Below are positions 8,858-17,259 of a stretch of 64,000 bases of DNA, piece after piece. The notes beneath the pieces were generated by a model. That model saw only the letters and a list, made by a program, of their open reading frames with translations. It was not told where the DNA came from and did no database searches. The position numbers were made by a program, and so were the translations under genes. The DNA is from Dyadobacter frigoris (lineage in GTDB: Bacteria > Bacteroidota > Bacteroidia > Cytophagales > Spirosomataceae): the NCBI RefSeq assembly GCF_005280585.1, contig NZ_SZVO01000024.1:26898-90897 (forward strand). Reading direction: 5' to 3'. Position 1 is the first letter of the stretch. Every line of letters begins with the position of its first letter.

Positions 8858-9295
8858 TCACATTATTTGTAATATTGATTTGAGTTGGTTCAAAATACTT
8901 TCAGATAATTCCACATCATCCTTGGAAACAAAAAGTTCGCTTCCGTGAATTATGCTATTTCTAAAAGAAATTAACTTAATGAGATTGTTTCTTAAATTAT
9001 AGTCAATCTTTTCTTCCTTAAATAAAATGTTTACCAATTTAGATTTTGCTATTCTTCTCCTAAATGTATCATAATCTTGCAGATCATTGTTGGAAAATGC
9101 TGTTCCGTATTTTTCGAGTATATATTCAATTTGATTATAGTTTTTAAGGAAATCTTCCAAACTTCCCTTTTTATCAGATTCGTTTTTTGAAGTAAGTTCT
9201 CTTAACCTGTTACTTGCTAATTCTAAACTATTAGGATTGAGTATTTTAATTACAAAAGTGATTATTAGAATTAAATTTGTAATAATTGTCGGCAA
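8858..9295 (-). CDS. Small protein with N-terminal hydrophobic segment and an Rx4H (HEPN-like) motif
   Basis: The product of ~145 residues begins with a hydrophobic stretch (residues 4-20), followed by charged helices. A LISFRNSIIHGSELF segment near residue 113 carries an R-x4-H motif embedded in predicted helix, as in HEPN nucleases. The start is uncertain: the frame has no ATG, and TTG at 9295 is the best candidate. It lies upstream of the other Rx4H gene on the same strand, with about 160 bases between. Low GC and lack of recognised homology suggest horizontal origin. The HEPN assignment rests on one motif and the helical content; an unrelated helical membrane-anchored protein is possible. 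Confidence 0.45.
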   Translation of the reverse strand: MPTIITNLILIITFVIKILNPNSLELASNRLRELTSKNESDKKGSLEDFLKNYNQIEYILEKYGTAFSNNDLQDYDTFRRRIAKSKLVNILFKEEKIDYNLRNNLIKLISFRNSIIHGSELFVSKDDVELSESILNQLKSILQIM

Positions 9296-9450
9296 ACTTA
9301 GAGTATGTTTTGAATCAGTTGGCTTGTGTGTCGGGCAAAACCAAATGTGCTAAATGTGCGGTTGGTTTTTCTGTCTTGTCTGTATTTCTGTTCATTTTAT
9401 TCTGTCGGTTAATGTTAGTATTGTCTATAGTCATAGGGTGACGCATAACA
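9296..9450 (-). other. Cassette-like leader upstream of the Rx4H gene
   Basis: Read on the minus strand, this stretch runs from GTTATGCGTCACCCTATGAC through a CACATTTAGCACATTTGG segment and a GCCCGACACACAAGCC segment into the gene at 9295. From memory, very similar leaders precede unrelated small genes in many Bacteroidota genomes. On the far side of the gene, the minus strand reads GCAGCTAACATCGAGTTCGC (8838-8857). This resembles the end-of-cassette sequence seen at such loci. I cannot confirm this by search. Confidence 0.35.
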
Positions 9451-9699
9451 GTGTAATATGCGAAAGTTTTGTAGTACTTTTTGTGATTATTTAGATCTTA
9501 CGTATAATTAAACTAAAAATACCAATAATCCCACATCATCATTTTCTTCGCCATAATCCCAAAAGGCCGGATTCCACAATTATCTACCCAACTTCCCGCA
9601 GCCACATCCAACCAGTGATTTATACAACTTATCCCACCCGGCATATAACACTCCCTGTGCTTGGGATTTCCATCTTTGTAGCGTAAATAGAGTTGTTCA
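9451..9699. other. Intergenic stretch before the Crp/Fnr gene
   Basis: No supported gene. The stretch is AT-rich at its left end and more balanced after about 9540. It presumably contains the promoter of the Crp/Fnr regulator, but no convincing -33/-7 pair was identified. Confidence 0.4.
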
Positions 9700-9855
9700 A
9701 TGCTGAAAAAATGGTTTTACAAGAGGCTTGCAGAGGGGAAGATTGGGCGAAAGCTTTCGCAGGTCACCCTGTTTACAGGAAAATTTCCCTTCCGGTTTCG
9801 AAACAAAAGAATTTCTGGCTACTTTCATTCCAAAGGAAAATTTGAATCGTTATGA
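9700..9855 (+). CDS. Possible leader ORF overlapping the Crp/Fnr start (51 residues)
   Basis: An ATG at 9700 opens a 51-codon frame whose TGA overlaps the ATG of the regulator (ATGA, 9852-9855). The peptide is very basic (MLKKWFYKRLAEGKIGRKLS at the start) and has no recognised domain. The overlap geometry is what translational coupling would look like, but no clear ribosome site precedes the ATG and the peptide may be fortuitous. Confidence 0.3.
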   Translation: MLKKWFYKRLAEGKIGRKLSQVTLFTGKFPFRFRNKRISGYFHSKGKFESL

Positions 9856-10409
9856 GCCTTACCCGATTTTTTGAATCACAATCTTTTGCACCTGAGGACG
9901 CTGCGTGCCTGGCTTCCATCTTTAAATTGGAGCAGGTTTTTAAAGGACAAAAAATTCTTGAACCGGACAATCATGGTAAAAAAGTTTACTATGTTGAGAC
10001 GGGGCTTTTGCGTACCTATTATTTGAAAGACGGAAAGGATATTACCCACTACTTTTTTGAGGAAAATACCTTCACGTTGCCGCTGGAAAGCATTTTCTAC
10101 AACCGCCCTTCGCCTTACGGACTGGAAGCGCTGGAACCCGGCACTGTACTTTCCGTATCATATCATGAAATCGAAAAAATGGCTGAAACGTATCCGGCTT
10201 TGCAGAAAGTGATCAGTTTTCTGCTGATCGATGTGCTGCGGTCATTTTCCGACAGGTTGCATTCTATTCAGTTTCAGTCGGCCCAGGAGCGGTACAAAAC
10301 GATTGAAGTGCATCAGTCTGGCTTGTTGTTACGTGCCAATCTGGGCCATATTGCCTCTTATATTGGCATCACACAGCAGACATTGAGTGTTTTGAGGGCG
10401 CAGCGCTGA
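9852..10409 (+). CDS. Crp/Fnr-family transcriptional regulator
   Basis: The 185-residue protein has an N-terminal cyclic-nucleotide-binding fold (residues about 10-120; FKGQKILEPDNHGKKVYYVE, then GLLRTYYLKDGK) and a short C-terminal helix-turn-helix ending NLGHIASYIGITQQTLSVLR. This is the usual architecture and length for the short Crp/Fnr regulators of Bacteroidota, which often lack key cAMP ligands. It is encoded just ahead of the RND efflux operon on the same strand, about 540 bases upstream of the adaptor gene, and may control it; this is inference from position. No Fe-S cysteines of the FNR type are visible. Confidence 0.85.
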   Translation: MSLTRFFESQSFAPEDAACLASIFKLEQVFKGQKILEPDNHGKKVYYVETGLLRTYYLKDGKDITHYFFEENTFTLPLESIFYNRPSPYGLEALEPGTVLSVSYHEIEKMAETYPALQKVISFLLIDVLRSFSDRLHSIQFQSAQERYKTIEVHQSGLLLRANLGHIASYIGITQQTLSVLRAQR

Positions 10410-10484
10410 GAAAAAAATATTTTACCCTTTTTTCATTTTTTAATCTAGCTTAAAAGAAAACTCCTTCGTTGCCCCGAGCTTTGC

Positions 10485-10922
10485 ATGGTTATTGAAAAAA
10501 TCGTTCTAACAGCCCGGATTATGGATCATACACAGCATCATATTTTTGTAACCGACGAAACGGGGATTGCCGAATCTTACCAGAACGCAAAAAATCGCCT
10601 GGTTCAGCATCCGGACGATCATGTTTCGCTGCTCTTTTTTGCTGAAAATAACGACGCGCTTTTTTCAAGAGAAATGACGATTTTACATAACCATTTCCCT
10701 GAACGCTTTCTTGTATACGACGAGTTGCTGAGCACATTACATCCGGGTGTGCTGCCACAGGAAACGCTGGAATCGGTGATCAATGAAAATACGAGAGACG
10801 AAATGTCTTTTTTCATAACAGGAGAAACCGGGTTTAGAGATTTGATCCGCCGGTCCCTGGTTTTTCTGGGCATAGATACGCAGCGGATCGCCAGTCGGGA
10901 TAATCAATCGTTGACATTATAA
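10485..10922 (+). CDS. Stand-alone FNR-type NAD-binding-like domain protein
   Basis: The 145-residue protein resembles only the NAD(P)-binding half of ferredoxin-reductase-type flavoenzymes. Points of similarity are a VSLLFFAENNDALFSREM strand-helix (donor-side element), LHNHFPERFLVYDELLS, and a final FFITGETGFRDLIRRSLVFL helix that matches the usual C-terminal CGP-x-G-F region with Cys replaced. The FAD-binding barrel is absent. The dinucleotide loop is degenerate (VTDETGIAESYQNA in place of the GxGxxP turn). It may be a regulatory or scaffold pseudo-domain, or a relic of a larger reductase. It sits between the regulator and the efflux operon, 31 bases before the adaptor gene, and could be cotranscribed with it. 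Confidence 0.5.
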   Translation: MVIEKIVLTARIMDHTQHHIFVTDETGIAESYQNAKNRLVQHPDDHVSLLFFAENNDALFSREMTILHNHFPERFLVYDELLSTLHPGVLPQETLESVINENTRDEMSFFITGETGFRDLIRRSLVFLGIDTQRIASRDNQSLTL

Positions 10923-10953
10923 GAATCAGCCAGATACTTAATTTATCCATATT

Positions 10954-11991
10954 ATGAAACATATTCAGCTTTATACATTTGCGCTGGCTGCGCTTACGGT
11001 TGCTTCCTGCAACAAGGGGCCAAAGGATGGCTCGGAAGCACCTGTTAATTCCATTGCCGTCGTGACGTCTACTGTCGAAAACCGGAAATCCGACCGCGAG
11101 ATATCGATCAGCGGAAACATCGAAGGCGAAAAAACGGTCCGCCTGGGTTTTATGGTCGCAGGAAAGATCAGTTACATCGCTGCCAACGAAGGCCAGAAAA
11201 TAAACAAAGGGCAATTGATTTCCAGTCTGGAACCTACCAATTATGCAATTGGAAAAGAAATTGCCGATGTGCAGGTGGCGCAGGTGGCGGATGAATACGA
11301 GCGGCTGAAAATCATGTACGACCGCAAAAGCATCAGCGAAAGTGACTTTACGAAAATCAGCCACGGGCTCGATCAGGCAAAAGCACAGCAGAAATTACAG
11401 GCAAAAAATCTGTCGGATACCAAATTGTACAGTCCCATCAGCGGGGTTTTGTTAAAGAGAAATGCCGAGGTAGGGGAGATCACCGGAAGCGGTACTCCGC
11501 TGTTTGTCGTGTCTGATATCCGTACGGTGAAGGCTAATGCGTATATCCCGGAAAGTGAATTGCAGAATATCAAGATCGGTCAGGAAGCGACGGTGCTGGT
11601 GTCGTCCCTGAATGAAACATTTAAAGGAAAAATAACCGAAGTAGGCTCAGCTGCCGATCCTTCGTCAAGGGCCTTTACGGTGAAAATTACGATCAACAAT
11701 CCCAAACTGATTATCAGGCCGGGAATGATTGCAGAAGCCAGGATCAATTCCGGTGCGAAAAGCGAGTTTCTGGCCATACCCACCGAAGCGGTATTGAGAA
11801 ATCTCAACAATGAAAACATCGTGTACGTGGTGGATAAGACTAAAAATAAGGCTTTTGAAAGAAAAGTAAGTTTGGGGCAGCTGACCGACAACTACATCGA
11901 AATTCTGTCCGGGCTCAGTCCGGGCGATGTGATCGTAACCGCAGGACAAAATAAACTGACCGACGGCGCAGACATAACGGTAACCAAATAA
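10954..11991 (+). CDS. RND efflux periplasmic adaptor subunit (membrane fusion lipoprotein)
   Basis: Bridges the inner-membrane RND pump and the outer-membrane TolC channel. The 345-residue protein has a lipoprotein signal peptide with lipobox LTVASC (Cys near residue 20). The usual order of hairpin and barrel segments follows: lipoyl half-motif GEKTVRLGFMVAGKI, a coiled-coil region (about 95-150), the second lipoyl half TKLYSPISGVLLKRNAEVGE, a beta-barrel with AYIPESELQNIKIGQEATVL, and a membrane-proximal domain ending SGLSPGDVIVTAGQNKL. It is the first gene of a three-gene pump operon; 44 bases separate it from the permease. The substrate is not predictable. Confidence 0.92.
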   Translation: MKHIQLYTFALAALTVASCNKGPKDGSEAPVNSIAVVTSTVENRKSDREISISGNIEGEKTVRLGFMVAGKISYIAANEGQKINKGQLISSLEPTNYAIGKEIADVQVAQVADEYERLKIMYDRKSISESDFTKISHGLDQAKAQQKLQAKNLSDTKLYSPISGVLLKRNAEVGEITGSGTPLFVVSDIRTVKANAYIPESELQNIKIGQEATVLVSSLNETFKGKITEVGSAADPSSRAFTVKITINNPKLIIRPGMIAEARINSGAKSEFLAIPTEAVLRNLNNENIVYVVDKTKNKAFERKVSLGQLTDNYIEILSGLSPGDVIVTAGQNKLTDGADITVTK

Positions 11992-12035
11992 ATGAAACGG
12001 TACCCAATCACCCAAAACCTGCAAACTGAAATCGC

Positions 12036-15000
12036 ATGAATTTTGTAGAAGCATCATTAAAATACAAACAGGTCACCCTTTCGGTGCTGCTGTTGTTGTT
12101 CGCGGTTGGCGTCAATTCGCTGTTGAATATGCCGCGGCGCGAGGACCCTAAAATCACGATCCGGCAGGGTCTGGTTATCGCCTATTTTCCCGGAGCCAAT
12201 TCGGCCCAGGTGGAAGATCAGGTGACCAAAAAACTGGAACAATATCTGTTTCAATATTCAGAAGTTAACAAGGCCAAAACCTATTCTACCACGTCCGACG
12301 GCATGGTGGTGGTGAATGTAGAACTTGGCGAGCAGGTAAAAGAGCCGGATATTTTCTGGAGTAAACTGCGGCATCAGTTACTGATCTCAAAACAAATGGA
12401 CCTTCCGGCTGGTGTAAAAGGGCCGGTTGTCAACTCGGATTTTGGCGATACGGAGGCGCTGGTGATCGGCGTGGAAAGTAATGCATCCAGTTATCTTCAG
12501 TTGAAAGATTATACCAAAAAACTCGAAGACGCGATACGAACCGTTCCTGCCACCTCCAAGGTGAAAAGAATCGGCGAGCAGAAAGAACAGATCGTGATCA
12601 GCTCCAATTCGGAGAAACTTTCGCAATATGGTCTGAGTCTGAGCCAGGTGATCAAAGTGCTGCAAAGCCAGAACGCCATTAACGCAACAGGTGATATTAA
12701 AACCGAGAACAGCCAGACGCCGCTGTACACCGACGGATATTACAATTCGGAAAGTGAAATTGCCAACCAGATCGTGGGCAGTTCCAAAACAGGACAGACG
12801 ATCCGCCTGGGGGATGTGGCCACTTTGACAAGAACCTACAATGACCCCACCAGCAAAACGACCGTCAACGGCAACAAGGCCATGATCCTGTCGGTGCAGA
12901 TGCAGGAAGGAAACAACATTGTACAGTTTGGCGATGAAGTACAGAAGAAGGTGGCCGAGGTTAAAAAACTGCTGCCGGATGATGTCAAACTGACCACCAT
13001 CGTCAACCAGCCGCAAATGGTGGATTCGAATATCACCCACTTTATAAGGGAATTTTTTCTGGCTATCATTTCAGTGGTAGTGGTCGTGATTTTGCTGCTG
13101 CCATTCCGGATCGCAGCCGTTGCCGCCATGGCCATACCGATGACGGTCGCCATTACTTTTGCGCTGATGAATGCCTTTGGCATTGAACTACACCAGGTTT
13201 CGCTGGCCGCACTGATCGTCGTTCTGGGTATGGTCGTGGATGATGCCATTGTCATTGCCGACAATTACGTGGAGCTTTTGGATGAAGGTATAGACCGGTG
13301 GACGGCGGCCTGGCGCAGTGCGAGCGACCTGGTTATTCCTGTGCTTGCTGCCACCGTGACGATCATCGCCTCTTTTGCGCCGATGGTTTTGCTTACCGGG
13401 ACAGTCGGTGAATTTATTCATGCTTTGCCCGTGACCGTTGCCATTGCGCTGAGTTCGTCTTTTATCGTTGCGATGGTGCTCACCCCGCTTTTGTGTTACA
13501 CATTTATAAAAAAAGGATTGCATGATCACAGCGACGCAGCGGCTGATAAAAAGAAAAAGGAAAGTTTGCTGGATAAAATGCAGACAGGTTATAATGCCGC
13601 GCTGGGCTGGTGTGTACGACATCCGAAAACAACGGTGATCGCCAGTTTGAGCACGATACTTGTTGCAGGGCTACTTTATACCAAAGGTATTAAACAACAA
13701 TTTTTCCCGGCAGCAGAACGAAACCAGCTTGTGGTAGAACTCTGGATGCCGACCGGAACAAAGATGAACCGTACCGGTCAGTCTATTGCCAAGGTGGAAA
13801 AAATGGTAAAGGCCGATAAACGGGTGACTTCCTATGCAACATTTGTCGGGACCAGTGCCCCGCGTTTTTATTACAATTTTTCACCCGAGGTACCGGTTCA
13901 GAATTACGCCCAGATCCTGATTAATACCGAAACGGAAGAAACGACTGATGAGCTGGCTGAGGAGCTTTCGCACGTGGTGGATAACCTCGTTCCGGAAGGG
14001 GTAGTACAGGTAAAACTCATGCAGCAGGGGCAGTCGCTGAAAGCACCGGTGGAGGTGAGGATTATCGGGGAAGATATCAACCGGCTGAAACAGATCGCGG
14101 CACAGGTGGCGGAGGTTATTAAAAAAGCCAAAGGAAACCGGCTGGTCCGCAATGATTTCCGTGAAGATTATTATGGTATCGCCATCCAGCTGAAAAACGA
14201 CGCGAGCCGTCTTGGTTTTACCACCACCAGCATCGCAAGTTCGGTGTATGTGGGTTTTGCCGGTGCGCCGGTGGCGACCATGTACGAAGGAAACGAGCCG
14301 GTGGATATTGTTTTGAGACTGGATGAAAAAAACCGCCGTTCTACCGACGATCTTGAAAATACGTATCTCGAATCTCCCGTGACCGGCGCCAGTGTGCCGC
14401 TCAGGCAGGTAGCCGATATTGTGCCGCAATGGTTTACCGGAAAGATCATGCACAGAAACGGTGTCCGTACGCTGACGGTCCAGTCCGAAACACAGCCCGG
14501 CACGCTGCCTTCTCAGCTGCTGAAAGAAATTCAGCCCGAAATTGCCAAACTCACACTTCCGGCGGGATACCAGATCCAGTACGGCGGGGAGTATGCCAAC
14601 AAACAGGAAACGTTCAGTCAGATGATCAAGGTTTTGGGCGTGAGCCTGGTGCTGATATTTCTGGTGCTTCTGCTGCAATTCCGGAATCTGAAAGAAGTCG
14701 CCATTATCATGCTGACGATCCCGCTGAGCCTTTTTGGCGCCTTGTTCGGCCTGTATATTACGGGAAACAATTTCAGCTTTACGGCCTTTGTCGGGCTGAT
14801 CAGCCTGTCGGGGATCGTCGTGCGGAATGCCATCATCCTGATCGACCACACCAACGAACTGATCAGGCACCACGGCATGGATATACCCACTGCCGCAGTG
14901 GAATCCGGTAAAAGACGTCTTCGTCCGATCTTCCTGACCGCCATGGCAGCGGCAATCGGTGTGCTTCCGATGATCATTTCCGGCTCGCCCATGTGGAGCC

Positions 15001-15149
15001 CGCTTGCGAGCGTGATTGCCGTGGGGGTGATATGGAGTATGGTGATGGCACTGCTGACCGTGCCAGTACTTTACATCGGCTGGATGAAACCGTCGGACAA
15101 GGAGGGATTAGTGAAAAATAGCTTAATGACAGAGCAACATGAAATTTAA
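12036..15149 (+). CDS. RND efflux transporter permease subunit (AcrB/HAE-1-like)
   Basis: Proton-driven inner-membrane pump of 1037 residues, the normal RND length. Twelve membrane passes are arranged in two halves, with large periplasmic loops after TM1 and TM7. The proton-relay pair is present in TM4 (VVLGMVVDDAIVIADN, two adjacent Asp near residue 400), and the second-half repeat GIVVRNAIILIDHTNEL marks TM10. Loops carry DPKITIRQG and GEQKEQIVI-type elements seen in the drug-efflux (HAE) branch. The CusA methionine/glutamate heavy-metal relay was not noticed. The stop overlaps the start of the TolC gene by 11 bases, implying translational coupling. The exported compound is unknown. Confidence 0.94.
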   Translation: MNFVEASLKYKQVTLSVLLLLFAVGVNSLLNMPRREDPKITIRQGLVIAYFPGANSAQVEDQVTKKLEQYLFQYSEVNKAKTYSTTSDGMVVVNVELGEQVKEPDIFWSKLRHQLLISKQMDLPAGVKGPVVNSDFGDTEALVIGVESNASSYLQLKDYTKKLEDAIRTVPATSKVKRIGEQKEQIVISSNSEKLSQYGLSLSQVIKVLQSQNAINATGDIKTENSQTPLYTDGYYNSESEIANQIVGSSKTGQTIRLGDVATLTRTYNDPTSKTTVNGNKAMILSVQMQEGNNIVQFGDEVQKKVAEVKKLLPDDVKLTTIVNQPQMVDSNITHFIREFFLAIISVVVVVILLLPFRIAAVAAMAIPMTVAITFALMNAFGIELHQVSLAALIVVLGMVVDDAIVIADNYVELLDEGIDRWTAAWRSASDLVIPVLAATVTIIASFAPMVLLTGTVGEFIHALPVTVAIALSSSFIVAMVLTPLLCYTFIKKGLHDHSDAAADKKKKESLLDKMQTGYNAALGWCVRHPKTTVIASLSTILVAGLLYTKGIKQQFFPAAERNQLVVELWMPTGTKMNRTGQSIAKVEKMVKADKRVTSYATFVGTSAPRFYYNFSPEVPVQNYAQILINTETEETTDELAEELSHVVDNLVPEGVVQVKLMQQGQSLKAPVEVRIIGEDINRLKQIAAQVAEVIKKAKGNRLVRNDFREDYYGIAIQLKNDASRLGFTTTSIASSVYVGFAGAPVATMYEGNEPVDIVLRLDEKNRRSTDDLENTYLESPVTGASVPLRQVADIVPQWFTGKIMHRNGVRTLTVQSETQPGTLPSQLLKEIQPEIAKLTLPAGYQIQYGGEYANKQETFSQMIKVLGVSLVLIFLVLLLQFRNLKEVAIIMLTIPLSLFGALFGLYITGNNFSFTAFVGLISLSGIVVRNAIILIDHTNELIRHHGMDIPTAAVESGKRRLRPIFLTAMAAAIGVLPMIISGSPMWSPLASVIAVGVIWSMVMALLTVPVLYIGWMKPSDKEGLVKNSLMTEQHEI

Positions 15150-16488
15150 GAACATACATTTATCTGGCTTTCTGGCTGGGGCACTGCTTCTTTTTGCCGG
15201 AAATATAATGGCTCAGCAAACACCGTTGAGTCTGGATCAGGCCATTGATAAAGCCCTGCAAAACAATAAATTATACAGTGTAAAATCCTTGCAGCTGGAC
15301 GAAAAGCGGTCCAGGGTCAAGGAGGACCGGATCAAGGCTTACCCGGCAGTTTCTGTCAGCTCGACCTACCAGTACAATGCTAGTATCGGCCAGCTTTCCA
15401 TTCCGCAGGGGGCACTGGGCGTAATCCCGTTGCCGGCAGGAAATGTGGCCTTACCGAACAATGAACTGAATTTTGATCTCGGACAGCATCAGACTTTCAA
15501 TGCGGGCGCGACGATCTATCAGCCGATCTCCCAGCTGAGCAAGATCCGCACCGGCGTGGAAGTTGCGAAAACGGATGTGGAAATTGCTGACCGTGAGAAA
15601 ATCAAGGTGTCGCTGCAAATTCGCCAGGCGGTGGAAAAGCTGTATTACGGCATACTGATCACACAGAAACAGCAGGAAGAGGCACGTGCCAAAATGGAGC
15701 TGGCCAGGATGAAATTTTACGATGTGGAAAGCGGTAAATTATCAGGTAAAACCATTGAATCCAACGAGTCCGGTTTGCAGGCCAATATTGCCGACGAAGA
15801 ACAGAATCTTCTGAAACTGGAAATCCAGCAGGAGGACTACCTGGCCGATCTGAGCCGGCTGACCGGTTTGGAACCGGGGCAGATTAGTCTTGAAAATGTA
15901 TCACTCACGCCCGTAGAAGCGACCAGAACACTGGAAGATTACAAAACCGGAGCGATGGAAAATAACGTGGATATCCAGCTGGCCGAGCTTGGTAAATCAA
16001 AAAGTGAACTTGGCGTGAAAGCAGGGAAATTGAGCTACCGGCCGGATATTGGCGTATTTGCCGGCTATAACTTCCAAAAGGGAAATATTATTTTTCCGCA
16101 GAACAACCCCTTCGTCGGCGCCAGTCTGAAATGGAATGTGCAGGATATTTTCAGTAACAAAGAGGTGATCCGGCAGCGGTACCTGGTTTCGCAGCAGGAG
16201 CAGGTACTTTTGTCCGATAAAAAAGATGAAGTAAACAACAGCGTAGAAAAGGCCTACCGAAAGATCCGCCAGGCACAGTCGCTCATCGCGGTTGCCGAAC
16301 GTGCCTATACGTACCGCCAGCAGGAACTGAAAGTGCAGCTCGACAGAAAGTTCGCCGGCCTGAACACCGAATCCGATGTACTGAACACGAAATCGCTGCT
16401 GGCCAAATCTGAAGCTGATCTGTTCGCCGCTCAACTGGGTTACCGGCTGGCCGTTTCGGATCTGAGGATATTGACGGAGCGGTTTTGA
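15139..16488 (+). CDS. TolC-family outer-membrane channel of the RND system
   Basis: Outer-membrane efflux protein, 449 residues, that completes the tripartite pump. The signal peptide ends in GNIMAQQ; the mature protein starts TPLSLDQAIDKALQNNKLYS, a standard TolC opening. Two structural repeats of long periplasmic helices follow (about 30-230 and 250-445), with a short strand region STYQYNASIG between helices. The second repeat contains VGASLKWNVQDIFSNKEV and a final SDVLNTKSLLAKSEADL helix. It starts inside the permease gene and ends the operon; the next genes are on the other strand and of foreign origin. Confidence 0.92.
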   Translation: MKFKNIHLSGFLAGALLLFAGNIMAQQTPLSLDQAIDKALQNNKLYSVKSLQLDEKRSRVKEDRIKAYPAVSVSSTYQYNASIGQLSIPQGALGVIPLPAGNVALPNNELNFDLGQHQTFNAGATIYQPISQLSKIRTGVEVAKTDVEIADREKIKVSLQIRQAVEKLYYGILITQKQQEEARAKMELARMKFYDVESGKLSGKTIESNESGLQANIADEEQNLLKLEIQQEDYLADLSRLTGLEPGQISLENVSLTPVEATRTLEDYKTGAMENNVDIQLAELGKSKSELGVKAGKLSYRPDIGVFAGYNFQKGNIIFPQNNPFVGASLKWNVQDIFSNKEVIRQRYLVSQQEQVLLSDKKDEVNNSVEKAYRKIRQAQSLIAVAERAYTYRQQELKVQLDRKFAGLNTESDVLNTKSLLAKSEADLFAAQLGYRLAVSDLRILTERF

Positions 16489-16539
16489 GGGGGTTGGGAT
16501 TGGAAGGCAGGAAGTCGGAAGTGGCTTCCTGTTTTTGTA

Positions 16540-17192
16540 TCATTTATCAATCTTTGAATACTGCCTTTTTCTACCAATCAGTCGTCCATTCTTTTTCATA
16601 AATTCAGCATTGATTTTGCTCGCTTCACTTTTAGTTAGCCAGGAACAATTCTCTGGATAGAATCCTTTACTCTTATCCAGCCGACTAAATGTCATATTAG
16701 GATCCATTTGCTCTCCTACATCATTTCTGAATTTTTTGAAATCACGCCAGGATTCGCACATTGTGATATTTGGAATATGGTCTTTGGAGCGAGGATTCAA
16801 GGCAGTCTTAATATTACTCCAAGCTCTGTATACCTTAGTCTTGACATAGCTTTCACCAGGTTTTGATGGAGTTTGTACATCGATTCTTCCCGACAGTATC
16901 CTCCTAGCAGCAGCAAAAACTGAAATATTTCTCGATTTTGCCAAATACTCTGAGGCTTCCTTTACACTTACAAATCGAAAATCGTCTACGATTGTAGGTC
17001 TTTTATTTGAACCACCACTTACACCGCCTTTCGAAATATTGTAACCGTATGGAATTAAGGTGTTGAGTTTACTAATCCATTCAATTTCTCGTTTTTCTAA
17101 ATCTTTTTTTGTTGTTCCAAAATCAATTTCTTCAATAGAGAAATTTTCTGAGCCGAATTTTCTTATAGCTGCGTGGAGTGAATCAGTATTTA
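16540..17192 (-). pseudogene. GIY-YIG homing endonuclease remnant, N terminus removed by IS insertion
   Basis: An open frame runs on the minus strand from the IS boundary at 17192 to the TGA at 16540 (about 216 codons) without a plausible start. The first part carries the second half of a GIY-YIG nuclease: NTDSLHAAIRKFGSENFSIE, then REIEWISKLNT and YGYNISKGG. A NUMOD-like helix-turn-helix follows (SVKEASEYLAKSRNISVFAA). The C-terminal part resembles phage AP2/HNH modules (YRAWSNIKTALNP, then ITMCESWRDFKKF and FYPENCSWLTKSEASKIN). The N-terminal ~40 residues with the GIY and YIG motifs are missing. I found no matching N-terminal sequence beyond the other side of the IS, so flanking DNA was probably deleted as well. 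Catalytically dead. Confidence 0.7.
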
Positions 17193-17259
17193 ACCTGTTG
17201 GGTGAAATTAAGTGATTTGAATTTTGATGTTATTTGTGCTTCTATTCATTACGTATTTA

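Noticed and set aside
13881..14873. Long 330-codon open frame on the minus strand within the RND permease gene
   Set aside because: It is antisense to a well-conserved permease, rich in His and Gln and without domain similarity; an effect of codon usage.
14429..14911. 160-codon plus-strand frame inside the RND permease gene
   Set aside because: Out-of-frame shadow of the permease with Pro/Arg-rich composition.
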